Below, piece after piece: positions 1-8,528 of a stretch of DNA of 64,000 nucleotides. The notes under the pieces were generated by a model. It worked only from the letters and a program-made list of their open reading frames with translations. It made no database searches and was not told the DNA's origin. Made by a program: the position numbers and the translations under genes. Source of the stretch: Vibrio fortis. Lineage in GTDB: Bacteria > Pseudomonadota > Gammaproteobacteria > Enterobacterales > Vibrionaceae. Position 1 is the first letter of the stretch. Every line of letters begins with the position of its first letter. Where the stretch lies: the NCBI RefSeq assembly GCF_000695685.1, contig NZ_JFFR01000018.1, forward strand, positions 62,001 through 126,000, given 5' to 3'.

Positions 1-1776
1 TTCAACGCGTGGCTAGAAAAGCTAAAAGCAGCGGAAGTGTTTGCCTTTGATACAGAGACTGACAGCCTTGACTACATGGTAGCGAACCTAGTCGGTTTAT
101 CATTCGCGACAGAAGAGGGTGTTGCCGCTTACGTACCTGTGGCACATGACTACCTAGACGCGCCAGCACAGCTGGATCGTGATTGGGTACTCGAGCAGCT
201 GAAACCGATTTTAGAAGACGATAGTCAAGCCAAAGTCGGTCAGAACCTTAAGTACGATGCGTCTGTGCTTGCGCGCTACGGCATTGAGATGAAGGGCATT
301 AAGCATGACACCATGCTAGCGTCTTACGTTTTCAACAGCGTAGGTGGTAAGCACGACATGGATAGCCTTGCGCTGCGTTTCCTACAACACAGCTGCATCT
401 CATTCGAGCAGATCGCGGGCAAGGGCAAGAAGCAACTGACGTTCAACCAGATCGAACTGGGTGAGGCGTCTCCATACGCTGCTGAAGATGCGGATGTAAC
501 CTTGCGTCTGCATAACCGTTTGATGCAAAACATTGAGCAAGATGAAAAGCTAAAAGCGATTTACGAAGAGATTGAAGTGCCATTGGTTCCTGTGATTTCT
601 CGCATTGAACGCACCGGTGTCTTTGTCGATGACATGCTGCTAGGCGCACAGTCGCAAGAAATTGCTGCACGCCTTGATGAGCTTGAGCAGAAGGCTTACG
701 AAATTGCTGAGCAAGAGTTCAACATGAACTCACCAAAACAGCTGCAAGCAATCTTATTCGAGAAGATGGGTCTGCCAGTGGTGAAGAAGACGCCATCTGG
801 CGCGCCATCAACTAATGAAGAAGTGCTTCAAGAGCTAGCTCTGGACTACCCACTGCCGAAGCTGATTCTGGAATACCGTGGCTTAGCTAAACTGAAGTCG
901 ACTTACACAGACAAGCTGCCGAAGATGATTAATGCAGAGACAGGTCGAGTACACACTTCTTACCACCAAGCGGTAACGGCGACAGGTCGTCTATCTTCGA
1001 CAGATCCAAACCTACAGAACATTCCAATTCGTAACGAAGAAGGTCGTCGTATTCGTCAGGCATTTGTAGCGCCTCACGGTTGGAAGATTCTTGCTGTCGA
1101 TTACTCTCAGATTGAACTGCGTATCATGGCGCATCTATCTGGCGATAAAGCGCTACTTGAAGCCTTCCAACAAGGTAAAGATATCCACGCAGCAACGGCA
1201 GCTGAGATCATCGGCGTGAGCATTGATGATGTGACGTCAGAGCAGCGTCGTCGCGCGAAAGCGGTTAACTTTGGTCTTATCTACGGTATGAGTGCCTTTG
1301 GCCTTGCGAAGCAGCTAGGTATTCCTCGTGGCGAAGCACAGCACTACATGGACACTTACTTTGAGCGTTACCCTGGCGTAATGCAGTACATGGAAGACAC
1401 CCGCAGTGCGGCTTCCGAGCAGGGCTTTGTTGAGACGATTTACGGTCGTCGTCTACATCTACCAGAAATTAAGTCTCGTAACGGTATGCGTCGTAAGGCT
1501 GCGGAGCGTGCAGCGATCAACGCACCAATGCAAGGCACTGCGGCAGATATCATCAAGAAAGCGATGCTATTGGTGGACGAGTGGATTCAAGCTGAAGGCG
1601 CGGGTCGCGTGAAGCTACTGATGCAAGTACACGATGAACTGGTGTTTGAAGTAGAAGAGTCAGCATTAGCTGAAATTGAAAGTAAAGTACAAGAATTGAT
1701 GGAATCAGCCGCTGAGCTAGATGTCCCACTGGTTGCGGAAGCTGGCCATGGTGACAACTGGGATCAGGCCCACTAA
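1..1776 (+). CDS. polA: DNA polymerase I, C-terminal part (5' end outside window)
   Basis: The open frame runs from base 1, so the gene enters the window already in progress; 591 residues are visible of a protein that is usually about 930. The missing part is the 5'-3' exonuclease domain. What remains is the Klenow-type half. The proofreading 3'-5' exonuclease starts at once with the [10 protein letters not shown] motif, which carries the catalytic Asp and Glu. The family A polymerase follows, with motif A (VDYSQIELR), motif B ([14 protein letters not shown]) and motif C ([10 protein letters not shown]). The enzyme fills gaps in excision repair and replaces RNA primers on Okazaki fragments. 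A GTG at 37 is an internal Val codon, not a start. An intrinsic terminator follows the stop, and the Spot 42 gene lies downstream as in other gammaproteobacteria. Confidence 0.98.
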   Translation, partial: FNAWLEKLKAAEVFAFDTETDSLDYMVANLVGLSFATEEGVAAYVPVAHDYLDAPAQLDRDWVLEQLKPILEDDSQAKVGQNLKYDASVLARYGIEMKGIKHDTMLASYVFNSVGGKHDMDSLALRFLQHSCISFEQIAGKGKKQLTFNQIELGEASPYAAEDADVTLRLHNRLMQNIEQDEKLKAIYEEIEVPLVPVISRIERTGVFVDDMLLGAQSQEIAARLDELEQKAYEIAEQEFNMNSPKQLQAILFEKMGLPVVKKTPSGAPSTNEEVLQELALDYPLPKLILEYRGLAKLKSTYTDKLPKMINAETGRVHTSYHQAVTATGRLSSTDPNLQNIPIRNEEGRRIRQAFVAPHGWKILAVDYSQIELRIMAHLSGDKALLEAFQQGKDIHAATAAEIIGVSIDDVTSEQRRRAKAVNFGLIYGMSAFGLAKQLGIPRGEAQHYMDTYFERYPGVMQYMEDTRSAASEQGFVETIYGRRLHLPEIKSRNGMRRKAAERAAINAPMQGTAADIIKKAMLLVDEWIQAEGAGRVKLLMQVHDELVFEVEESALAEIESKVQELMESAAELDVPLVAEAGHGDNWDQAH

Positions 1777-1810
1777 TCACTTTTTAACCTTATTTGCGAA
1801 ATTAGTATGA

Positions 1811-1838
1811 GCCAGTGCACAAACACTGGCTTTTTTTT
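1811..1838 (+). terminator. Intrinsic terminator of polA
   Basis: A 7-bp stem (GCCAGTG paired with CACTGGC) with a short loop is followed by eight T residues. It lies 35 bases after the polA stop and separates polA from spf. Confidence 0.85.
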
Positions 1839-1915
1839 GTCATGAATAAAGCTAGCTACTTCAAGCGTTCGAAGTGTTTTAATAAAACATTCATGAAAAA
1901 AAACTACAAAAATTG

Positions 1916-1951
1916 TTTTCATTTCTGAGCAATTGTTGTACATTAAATCTC
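1916..1951 (+). promoter_or_regulatory. Promoter of spf (Spot 42)
   Basis: A TACATT hexamer at 1939-1944 lies 7 bases before the first base of the conserved Spot 42 sequence, and TTTTCA at 1916-1921 lies 17 bases further upstream. The spacing fits a sigma-70 promoter. In Escherichia coli this promoter is repressed by CRP-cAMP; I could not place a convincing CRP site here. Confidence 0.6.
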
Positions 1952-2057
1952 GTAGGGTACAGAGGTAAGATGTTCTATCTTTCAGACCTTTTGTTTCACG
2001 TTATTGGATTAGGCTGATTCAGCCGCCCCAGTCAGTATTTGACTGGGGCGTTTTTTC
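1952..2057 (+). ncRNA. spf: Spot 42 small regulatory RNA
   Basis: The sequence begins GTAGGGTACAGAGGTAAG and continues almost identically to enterobacterial Spot 42 for about 45 bases. It diverges slightly in the middle and ends in the conserved terminator hairpin (GCCCCAGTCA paired with TGACTGGGGC) followed by six T residues. Length is about 105 nt, against 109 in E. coli. The position just downstream of polA and upstream of yihA is the conserved one. Spot 42 is an Hfq-dependent sRNA that represses secondary-carbon metabolism genes when glucose is present. The high identity of the unpaired regions suggests the target-pairing surfaces are kept. Confidence 0.96.
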
Positions 2058-2109
2058 TTGCGCGGAAGAAAATTTTTCATCTCCACTTTTTTCGTCGATA
2101 TTTCGTGTC

Positions 2110-2295
2110 CTAACTCACCTTTCGCTTGTCTATCAGCTCCAAAACAGTCTCATCGACAAATACGCTATGATTTGATGTTTGTGGAATAAAGCGATCAAAA
2201 TGTAACTTTTCATCAAAGCCATTTAGCCTTGTTTTATCTGGGAAAATAACCTTGTTAAGTCTGGGGTGTGCAGCGATTTCGTGATTGTTGCTGCT
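2110..2295 (-). pseudogene. In-frame open stretch after the stop of the downstream-facing membrane protein gene (possible gene remnant)
   Basis: On the minus strand the frame of the gene at 2296-2943 stays open for 61 more codons past its TAA stop, until a TAG at 2110. The translation contains VIFPDKTRLNGFDEKLHFDR and ends in LELIDKRKVS, which looks protein-like. It has no internal Met, and no plausible start or ribosome-binding site. It could be the tail of a longer ancestral gene, a read-through extension, or chance. I do not recognise it. The rest of the 239-base gap between spf and 2296 shows nothing clear. Confidence 0.25.
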
Positions 2296-2943
2296 TTATT
2301 TGTTCTGCTCTTCAGTCGTTAACTCTTCCTTAGCATCGCTTTTCTGATCAATGGCTTCCATTAAGTACTGTTGTTTGTCGGTGCTGTATTTCAACGCTTC
2401 TGCAGTGATCTGGATGGATTGCGCCATCGCCGAGATATTGCTGGTGGCTTGGACGAGGGTGTGCTGCATAGGTTTCAGAATCAGTAGATAGATAGCAATC
2501 AAAGCCAAGATGATGACGCCAACGATAGCGATTAAGGCAATCAAGATTTTGCTTTGGATATCGTCAAGTAGGGTTTGGCTGGTCTGCTGGAAGGTCTTTC
2601 GTGAGTGTTCAAACACTTCGGGAAGGTGATTGAGTGATTGAGTTGTGGATGCGCTCAATTGGTTAATGCTGGCGATCGTTTCATTGAGCGCCTGTTGTTG
2701 GTCTTCACTGAGATTTGGGTTATTGACGATGGACTGCAGTGACTCTGAAATGACTTGTAGCGACTGGCTGGCTTCTTTTGCGTATTTCTCCATACCATCG
2801 AGGTCGAGTGTCATGTCGACATTCATTAGAGCTGGCGGCGGAGCCTGGGTCTCTTCAGCATGTAACGATAGTGGCATTAACAACAACGGTATCTGCAAAC
2901 TGACAAGGGCCAAAAATCGCAGTGGTGTCCATTTTTTTAACAT
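2296..2943 (-). CDS. Signal-peptide and single-TM protein of unknown function
   Basis: I do not recognise this 215-residue protein. Visible features are an N-terminal signal peptide (residues 1-29, ending SLHAEE) and an acidic, Ser/Gln-rich helical segment with coiled-coil character (about 40-130). A strong membrane helix follows (about 133-156, ILIALIAIVGVIILALIAIY), then a cytosolic-type helical tail ending in charged residues. The layout of a periplasmic helical domain, one membrane helix and a helix after it resembles the signal-input half of a chemoreceptor without the signalling tip, but there is no HAMP or MCP motif. It lies alone between spf and yihA, facing spf. Start chosen at the ATG giving the signal peptide. 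Confidence 0.75.
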   Translation of the reverse strand: MLKKWTPLRFLALVSLQIPLLLMPLSLHAEETQAPPPALMNVDMTLDLDGMEKYAKEASQSLQVISESLQSIVNNPNLSEDQQQALNETIASINQLSASTTQSLNHLPEVFEHSRKTFQQTSQTLLDDIQSKILIALIAIVGVIILALIAIYLLILKPMQHTLVQATSNISAMAQSIQITAEALKYSTDKQQYLMEAIDQKSDAKEELTTEEQNK

Positions 2944-3062
2944 GAGCCTTCCTTTACCACTATTAAGTTAGATAACAGCGATCTAACCATTGTTATCATC
3001 TATTTATTCTATTTCTGACTTTTAGTATGGCTCACTTCAGAGCGCTAACCGATTAAAATTAG

Positions 3063-3095
3063 GTAAAAAAATACCCCGCTTATATAAGAAGGGTA
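3063..3095 (-). terminator. Intrinsic terminator of yihA
   Basis: Read on the minus strand, TACCC and GGGTA arms enclose an inner CTTAT/ATAAG stem and are followed by seven T residues. It lies about 40 bases beyond the yihA stop. Confidence 0.75.
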
Positions 3096-3132
3096 AGTCT
3101 TTTATTCATCAAAGCTAACGAATGTGTCTATT

Positions 3133-3792
3133 TTAAGCTTCGTCGTTACGCTCTTCTTCTGCAAGCTCATCGATCATTTGCTCAGCAAGCGCAGGTGCGA
3201 ACCATTCGTCCATCTTGTTGCGTAGTTGGTCAACGCCGATGCCTTTTAGCGAAGAGAACACGTCAACAGCAACATCACCACCGAAAGATTGTGCATCTTT
3301 ACGAATCTTAAGTAGTTGTGCCTTGCGTGCGCCTTGTTTTAGCTTGTCGGCCTTAGTTAGCAGAACTTGTACTGGAATGCGGCTATCGATAGCCCAGTAG
3401 ATCATCTGTTGGTCAAGGTCCTTCATTGGGTGGCGGATATCCATCAATACCACCAAACCTTTTAACGATTCACGCTTTTGAAGGTATTCACCCAGTGACT
3501 TCTGCCACTTTTTCTTCATTTCTAGTGGTACTTGTGCGAAGCCGTACCCCGGTAAATCGACGATATGACAACCGTCAGTCACCTTGAACAGGTTGATCAG
3601 TTGAGTACGACCTGGGGTCTTACTGGTTTTCGCTAGACTTTTTTGGTTTGTCACGCGATTTAGTGCGCTAGATTTACCAGCATTGGAGCGTCCTGCGAAC
3701 GCAATTTCGATCCCTTCGTCTTCTGGTAAGTGACGAATATCAGGTGCACTGGTAATGAAATGCGTGTTTTGATAATGAATTTTTACGCTCAC
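3133..3792 (-). CDS. yihA: GTP-binding protein YihA/EngB (ribosome biogenesis)
   Basis: Essential GTPase of the TrmE-Era-EngA-EngB family, needed for assembly of the 50S subunit. The G motifs are in order: G1 [11 protein letters not shown]2 TPGRTQ, G3 DLPGYGFA, G4 LLTKADKL and G5 FSSLKG. I chose the GTG at 3792, which gives 219 residues beginning with SVKIHYQ, because GGAG lies 6 bases upstream and the protein then matches the usual family length (about 210). The frame stays open upstream to 3942 on the opposite strand of the cytochrome start, but that extension (FHYNYQASS...) is probably the divergent promoter region. An ATG at 3804 is the alternative start. The acidic C-terminal tail is typical. 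Confidence 0.95.
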   Translation of the reverse strand: MSVKIHYQNTHFITSAPDIRHLPEDEGIEIAFAGRSNAGKSSALNRVTNQKSLAKTSKTPGRTQLINLFKVTDGCHIVDLPGYGFAQVPLEMKKKWQKSLGEYLQKRESLKGLVVLMDIRHPMKDLDQQMIYWAIDSRIPVQVLLTKADKLKQGARKAQLLKIRKDAQSFGGDVAVDVFSSLKGIGVDQLRNKMDEWFAPALAEQMIDELAEEERNDEA

Positions 3793-3940
3793 TGTTAACT
3801 CCATCTCGACTTTGTGTAGTCGATTGATTACTTTTTTGTGAATTTGTGTAAAATAACCGTGCTCGGCATAAGGTCGCCTATTGTACCATGAGTGGCAACA
3901 TAGAGTGGTACTGGAAGCTTGATAATTATAATGGAATGTC

Positions 3941-4558
3941 ATGAAGAAATTAGCGCTAATTTTGAGTCTATTAGCCAGCTGCTCAGTATGGGCTCAAGGT
4001 AGTATTGAAGCTGGTAAAGCCAAATCACAAACATGTGTTGCCTGCCACGGTGCTGACGGCAACAGTCTGATCACACAGTACCCTAAACTGGCTGGTCAAC
4101 ATGAGAAATACCTTGAGAAGCAGTTAAAAGATCTCAAGTTAGGTATGACTAGTGGTGGTAAACAAGGTCGTAATGAACCTGTAATGGGTGCAATGGCGAT
4201 GCCTCTGTCTGAACAAGACATGGCTGACCTAGCTGCATATTACGCATCTCTGCCTATCTCTAACAACTCTACGCCAGAAAACGTAGTAGAAGAGGGTAAG
4301 GTTCTATACACAGCGGGTGACGCTGAACGTGGCGTAACGGCGTGTATTGCTTGTCACGGCCCTCGTGGTAACGGTACAGAGCTATCTGGTTTCCCTAAGA
4401 TTTCTGGTCAGCATGCAGAATACATCAAGGCACAGCTTGAGAAATTCCGCGATGGTAGCCGTAACAACGACATGAACGCGATGATGCGCGATGTAGCTAA
4501 AAAGCTAACAGACGCAGATATTGAAACCTTATCGAAGTACGTTGGTGGTCTACACTAA
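3941..4558 (+). CDS. Cytochrome c4 (periplasmic dihaem c-type cytochrome)
   Basis: This 205-residue protein has a signal peptide (cleavage near SVWA-QG) and two class I cytochrome c domains. Each has a CXXCH haem site (CVACH near residue 32, CIACH near 131) and distal Met ligands in the AMAMPLS and MNAMMRD regions. The two-domain layout and length match cytochrome c4, which passes electrons to terminal oxidases such as the cbb3 type. It is divergent from yihA, the usual Vibrio order. A terminator follows about 65 bases after the stop. Confidence 0.93.
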   Translation: MKKLALILSLLASCSVWAQGSIEAGKAKSQTCVACHGADGNSLITQYPKLAGQHEKYLEKQLKDLKLGMTSGGKQGRNEPVMGAMAMPLSEQDMADLAAYYASLPISNNSTPENVVEEGKVLYTAGDAERGVTACIACHGPRGNGTELSGFPKISGQHAEYIKAQLEKFRDGSRNNDMNAMMRDVAKKLTDADIETLSKYVGGLH

Positions 4559-4621
4559 TTTGTCGGTTTCTCGCTCTTAAGTAAGAGCAAAGAAATGTAC
4601 GTTCGAGCAAGATTTAGGATG

Positions 4622-4656
4622 CGCCCTGGCCATGATTGGCTGGGGCGTTGTCTTTT
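4622..4656 (+). terminator. Intrinsic terminator of the cytochrome c4 gene
   Basis: An 11-bp stem (4622-4632 with 4637-4647, two G-U pairs) and a TGAT loop are followed by a broken T-run (TTGTCTTTT). Confidence 0.7.
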
Positions 4657-4777
4657 ATATAGCCTTACATTATGTGTGGTGTGATCAAATTGGCATTCTT
4701 TATGAGTGTTCAAGAGCTGTACAAAAAGTGTGAAGTTGCGCTCTTGTCGTTTTTTGATAAGTGAGTAGAGTATGCGC

Positions 4778-5032
4778 CATCAGCTTGGAGCTGAAATCGA
4801 TATGGATGATCGTCTAGTCTAACGGTATAGACAGAAAAGGATCAGGCTAGGATAGCCCAGCGACAAGGTGTTAGAAACGGATAGCCAAAATTCATCAGGG
4901 TGATGAACAAAAAACAAATTTGGCAAGGAAAGCACCAATAACAAATGGAGATTTGTGTACCAAGTTGAGTATGCAAATTTTGGCCAATATAGGCAGATTT
5001 AGAGAGCGATAGGTTTTCCTATCGCTTTTTTT
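4778..5032 (+). ncRNA. Candidate CsrB/RsmY-type CsrA-binding sRNA
   Basis: A protein-free stretch of about 255 nt ends in a clear intrinsic terminator (GCGATAGG paired with CCTATCGC at 5006-5025, then T-run). It carries seven GGA motifs. Several sit in or at small hairpin loops: CAGCT-TGG-AGCTG (4781-4793), CGAT/ATCG around ATGGATG (4798-4812), GGCTA-GGA-TAGCC (4845-4857) and ACAAAT-GGAG-ATTTGT (4941-4956). CATCA-GGG-TGATG (4893-4905) is a variant. GGA in hairpin loops is the recognition element of CsrA, and multiple copies define sRNAs that sequester it. A possible promoter is TTGTCG (4744-4749), 16 bases, TAGAGT (4766-4771); the 5' end is a guess. Vibrio species are known to carry several Csr sRNAs; a second, canonical one lies at 46984. 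Confidence 0.7.
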
Positions 5033-5117
5033 ATTGATTTGATGAAAAAACACCCAATATCTCTCCACTCTAAACGCACTTTCTGGTATGTTTCGCATCC
5101 CTGTTTAAGGATGTGCT

Positions 5118-5756
5118 ATGTATACTTGTCCCTTATGCCATCATCACGATGTGCATCACTACTTTGAAGATAAACGCAGAGAGTATCTGCAGTGTCAGCA
5201 ATGTGAGTTGGTATTTGTAAAACCTAACCAAAGGTTAGAAGCAAGCGAAGAGAAAGCACACTACGATCTGCATGAGAATGATCCCAGTGATGCTGGCTAT
5301 CGTAAGTTCTTGTCGCGCATTGCCGACCCATTAACAGACAGAATTTCATCTAACTCACACGGGTTAGATTTTGGTTGTGGCCCAGGCCCTACGCTATCTA
5401 TCATGTTAGAAGAAGCTGGACACACCATGGAGTTGTACGACATCTACTATCATCCAGAGCGCGCCGTTCTCGATAAGACGTATGACTTTATGACTGCCAC
5501 CGAGGTGATTGAACATCTTTATGAACCCGATAAGGTGTGGCAGCAATGGTTGAATTTAGTTAAGCCAGAGGGCTGGATTGGTCTTATGACCAAGCTAGTA
5601 ATTGACGTGGACGCGTTTGCTGGTTGGCACTATAAGAATGATCCGACGCATGTGGTCTTTTTTAGCCGCCAAACATTCCAGTTTTTGGCTGAGCGGGATA
5701 AGCTCGAACTCGAATTTGTTGGAAATGATGTAATTTTACTGAGGAAGACCCAGTAA
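5118..5756 (+). CDS. Class I SAM-dependent methyltransferase with N-terminal zinc-ribbon-like motif
   Basis: A 212-residue protein. The N-terminus has two Cys pairs (CPLC and CQQC, about 20 residues apart) that look like a small zinc ribbon. A Rossmann methyltransferase follows, with the SAM-binding motif LDFGCGPGPTL near residue 85 and a post-motif acidic segment TATEVIEHL near 130. The substrate cannot be told from sequence; the EVIEHL segment is typical of the Methyltransf_23/UbiG-like group. Its stop codon overlaps the yihI start by one base (TAATG), so the two are co-translated. It is probably cytosolic. Confidence 0.85.
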   Translation: MYTCPLCHHHDVHHYFEDKRREYLQCQQCELVFVKPNQRLEASEEKAHYDLHENDPSDAGYRKFLSRIADPLTDRISSNSHGLDFGCGPGPTLSIMLEEAGHTMELYDIYYHPERAVLDKTYDFMTATEVIEHLYEPDKVWQQWLNLVKPEGWIGLMTKLVIDVDAFAGWHYKNDPTHVVFFSRQTFQFLAERDKLELEFVGNDVILLRKTQ

Positions 5757-6307
5757 TGAGCCGTAGCAAAAAATCAAGAAAGCCAGGAGCTTACGGTGCT
5801 CCTGAAGTGATCGTAACTCGCAACCGTAGCGAATCGGATGTTGAGGGACGTGAGCGTAAGCGCCTGAAGAAACGTAAAGGTTTAAAATCAGGTAGCCGTC
5901 ACTCAGACGGTGGCGAAGCGAAACAGCGTAAAGCTGCACAAAACCGCGACCCACGTCTAGGCAGCAAGAAAAAGATTCCATTGGTGATCGAACCGGTTAA
6001 GAAGCCGACCAAACAAGAGCGTAAGTTGTCGTTTGAACAAGAGCTAGAAATGCTTGAGAACGATGCACAACTGAACACCTTGCTTGACCGTCTAGAAGCG
6101 GGCGAAAACTTGGGTGCAGGTCTACAGAAACTGGTAGACGAGAAGCTGGATCGTATTGAGTTCCTAATGGATCGCCTAGGACTACTTGAGCCAGAAGAGG
6201 AAGAGGTGTTTGATGACCTTCCTGAGTCTGTATCTAAGAAAGCCTCTTCAGATGAAGACCTACTGTCGCAGTTTGAAGACATCGATCTCGATAACTTTAA
6301 AGGCTAA
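5756..6307 (+). CDS. yihI: YihI, GTPase-activating protein for Der/EngA
   Basis: 183 residues with the family layout. A very basic N-terminal half (SRSKKSRKPGAYGAPEV, then a long Lys/Arg-rich stretch) is followed by a helical, strongly acidic C-terminal half (FEQELEMLENDAQLNTLLDR ... EEEEVFDDLP). In E. coli YihI stimulates GTP hydrolysis by Der and so modulates late 50S assembly. Its presence near yihA groups two ribosome-assembly factors in one neighbourhood. The ATG overlaps the methyltransferase stop by one base, and the next gene starts 6 bases after the stop, which points to a three-gene operon. Confidence 0.93.
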   Translation: MSRSKKSRKPGAYGAPEVIVTRNRSESDVEGRERKRLKKRKGLKSGSRHSDGGEAKQRKAAQNRDPRLGSKKKIPLVIEPVKKPTKQERKLSFEQELEMLENDAQLNTLLDRLEAGENLGAGLQKLVDEKLDRIEFLMDRLGLLEPEEEEVFDDLPESVSKKASSDEDLLSQFEDIDLDNFKG

Positions 6308-6313
6308 GAACCT

Positions 6314-6802
6314 ATGAATGTAACCTTATTAGCAATTGCTGGCGGAATTATCGTTCTCGGCTTGGGCTGTTACGCAGGTTACCTTCTACTTCAAGTGAAG
6401 AAGCAGACGGAGTTGCAAAAGCAGCATAAAGCTCTAGCCATCGAGAAGCGTAACGCGAACATCTTCGACAACGTGAACACCTTATGCCTTGCCGGCATTC
6501 AAGGTCAGTGTGATTTGTCAGAGATTAGTATCCGCGTGTACAACATCATGGACTTTGTTCAGGGCGATGAACGTGTCGATTTCGACGCCGAATACCCTGC
6601 GACCTCTGAGTTGTATCATGTGGTTAAGGACATGGCGCGTGGTGAAGATCGACAAAATCTTCCGAAGCGAGAGCGTATGAAGCAGAACCTGGCTCGACAA
6701 AAAGCCGAGTCACGCTTGAACGAATCCATCATTGAAGAGTTGAAGCAGTTACAGAAGAAAGTAAAACCGCTTAATAACCAAATCAACATTCAGATGATCT
6801 AA
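6314..6802 (+). CDS. DUF2489 family membrane-anchored protein
   Basis: 162 residues with one N-terminal membrane helix (about 4-26, LLAIAGGIIVLGLGCYAGYL) and then a cytosolic helical domain containing FDNVNTLCLAGIQGQCDLSE and the segment RVYNIMDFVQGDERVDFDAEY. This is the pattern of the DUF2489 family, which has no known function and usually follows yihI. The tail (about 120-155) is Lys/Glu/Gln-rich and probably a coiled coil. It is the last gene of the operon starting at 5118. Confidence 0.85.
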   Translation: MNVTLLAIAGGIIVLGLGCYAGYLLLQVKKQTELQKQHKALAIEKRNANIFDNVNTLCLAGIQGQCDLSEISIRVYNIMDFVQGDERVDFDAEYPATSELYHVVKDMARGEDRQNLPKRERMKQNLARQKAESRLNESIIEELKQLQKKVKPLNNQINIQMI

Positions 6803-6845
6803 TAAAAAGGGCTTATGTGGTGTGGTGTCACATCAAATAAGCCCT
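6801..6845 (-). terminator. Hairpin with T-run on the minus strand, between the DUF2489 gene and hemN
   Basis: A 9-bp stem (AGGGCTTAT paired with ATAAGCCCT) encloses a partly paired 20-base loop. On the plus strand no T-run follows. On the minus strand the stem is followed by TTTTTATT, so it looks better as a terminator for leftward transcription. It may serve both directions weakly. Confidence 0.5.
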
Positions 6846-7042
6846 CTTACCTTTGTGTTATCTTACATCCCCTAAGTCGGTTAGTGATCAAGCTATCAAT
6901 TTTGAGCATTGGTGTTCAAAAAGCGATTAGCGGTCAAACGTCCTTACAAGTCGTGTGGCAAAATAACCCGTCTATATTTTAATGTATGTAAAATGATTTG
7001 AGAGTACATCAGTATTCGCGGATCTAAATTGGAAATACCATC

Positions 7043-8434
7043 ATGTCGAGCAAGCCAGCAGTAACGAGCCAGCAAATCGTTTGGGATCAAGCCATCTTAG
7101 ACAAGTACAACTATTCTGGTCCGCGTTACACCTCTTATCCAACTGCATTGGAGTTCCATGAAGCTTTCACGGTCTCTGATTATGACATGGCGTGTACTCA
7201 GTACCCTGAGCGCCCGCTTTCTCTTTACGTACATATCCCGTTCTGTCACAAGCTTTGTTACTACTGTGGTTGTAACAAGGTGATTACTCGTCACTCACAT
7301 AAGGCTGATGAGTATTTGGATGTCATTGAACATGAGATCCGCCAACGCGCTGCACTACTGCAAGGGCGTGAAGTGACACAGCTGCACTTTGGTGGTGGTA
7401 CACCAACCTTCTTGAGCAAAGCACAAATCACTCGCTTGATGATGATTCTGCGCGATGAGTTCAACTTTACTCAAGATGCTGAGATCAGTATTGAAGTTGA
7501 CCCGCGTGAGATTGAGCTAGATATGCTTGACCACCTGCGCAGTGAAGGCTTTAACCGTCTGAGTATTGGTGTTCAGGACTTCAACAAAGAAGTACAGAAG
7601 CTGGTTAACCGTGAGCAAGATGAAGAGTTCATTATTGCTATGGTGCAGCGTGCCAAAGACCTTGGTTTCCGCTCAACTAACCTGGACCTTATCTACGGCC
7701 TACCAAAGCAGACTCAAGCGCTATTTGCTGAAACATTGAAGCAAGTGCTCGAGATGAAGCCGGGTCGTTTATCGGTATTTAACTACGCTCACATGCCTCA
7801 ACTGTTTGCGGCTCAGCGCAAGATTAAAGACGAAGATCTACCAAAAGCAGAAGAGAAGATGGCGATTCTGCAAGATACTATCGCGACGCTAACAGGTGCA
7901 GGTTACCAGTTCATCGGTATGGACCACTTTGCTCTGCCTGAAGATGAGCTAGCGGTAGCTCAGCGTGAGGGTATCCTTCACCGTAACTTCCAAGGCTACA
8001 CAACACAAGGTGAGTGTGACCTGATTGGCTTTGGTGTATCGGCTATCTCTATGGTGGGCGACGCTTACGCTCAGAACCAGAAAGAGTTGAAGAAGTATTA
8101 CGCTCAAGTGAACGAACTGCGTCATGCTCTATGGAAGGGTGTGGCTCTGGATAACGACGACCTATTGCGTCGCGAAGTGATTAAACAGCTGATCTGTAAC
8201 TTTAAACTGGATAAGACCCAGATTGAGTCTGAATTCTCAGTGAACTTTAATCGCTACTTCAAAGAAGATTTAGAGCTACTACAAACCTTCATTAACGATG
8301 AGTTGGTTGAAGTGGATGACAAAGAGATCCGTGTGACCCTGCGTGGTCGACTACTGATTCGTAACATCTGTATGTGTTTCGATAAGTACTTACGTGCCAA
8401 AGCGCGTCAGCAGCAGTTCTCTCGCGTTATCTAA
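7043..8434 (+). CDS. hemN: Oxygen-independent coproporphyrinogen III dehydrogenase
   Basis: A radical-SAM enzyme that oxidatively decarboxylates coproporphyrinogen III to protoporphyrinogen IX without oxygen (haem synthesis, cytoplasm). At 463 residues it matches the true HemN length rather than the shorter HemW. The cluster motif is HIPFCHKLCYYCGCNK near residue 70, with the extra Cys typical of HemN. The SAM-contacting motif FGGGTPTFLS and the conserved IDLIYGLP-like segment (NLDLIYGLPKQT) are present, as is the C-terminal HemN domain. It is transcribed alone from a 240-base upstream gap. FNR control is expected from the family, but I found no site with correct spacing. Confidence 0.97.
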   Translation: MSSKPAVTSQQIVWDQAILDKYNYSGPRYTSYPTALEFHEAFTVSDYDMACTQYPERPLSLYVHIPFCHKLCYYCGCNKVITRHSHKADEYLDVIEHEIRQRAALLQGREVTQLHFGGGTPTFLSKAQITRLMMILRDEFNFTQDAEISIEVDPREIELDMLDHLRSEGFNRLSIGVQDFNKEVQKLVNREQDEEFIIAMVQRAKDLGFRSTNLDLIYGLPKQTQALFAETLKQVLEMKPGRLSVFNYAHMPQLFAAQRKIKDEDLPKAEEKMAILQDTIATLTGAGYQFIGMDHFALPEDELAVAQREGILHRNFQGYTTQGECDLIGFGVSAISMVGDAYAQNQKELKKYYAQVNELRHALWKGVALDNDDLLRREVIKQLICNFKLDKTQIESEFSVNFNRYFKEDLELLQTFINDELVEVDDKEIRVTLRGRLLIRNICMCFDKYLRAKARQQQFSRVI

Positions 8435-8471
8435 GAGAACTCTGCTTTTCTAATATCTGTTTTCCTAATAA

Positions 8472-8505
8472 AAAATGCCAGCATTGCGATGCTGGCATTT
8501 TTTTA
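8472..8505. terminator. Bidirectional terminator between hemN and the GGDEF-EAL gene
   Basis: A 10-bp stem (ATGCCAGCAT paired with ATGCTGGCAT) with A-tract on the left and T-tract on the right serves both convergent genes. Confidence 0.9.
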
Positions 8506-8528
8506 TTCTATCACGAGCAATATGGCTG

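Noticed and set aside
2058..2295. Homologue of the VSsrna24 sRNA reported downstream of spf in Aliivibrio salmonicida
   Set aside because: I see no terminator or promoter in the interval and cannot compare sequences from memory.
3793..3942. A 50-residue N-terminal extension of YihA
   Set aside because: It would overlap the cytochrome c4 start on the other strand and is absent from the family; a GTG with a good ribosome site explains the start.
6880..6925. FNR-like box upstream of hemN (TGAT and ATCAA halves)
   Set aside because: The halves are separated by six bases instead of four, so the match to the FNR consensus fails.
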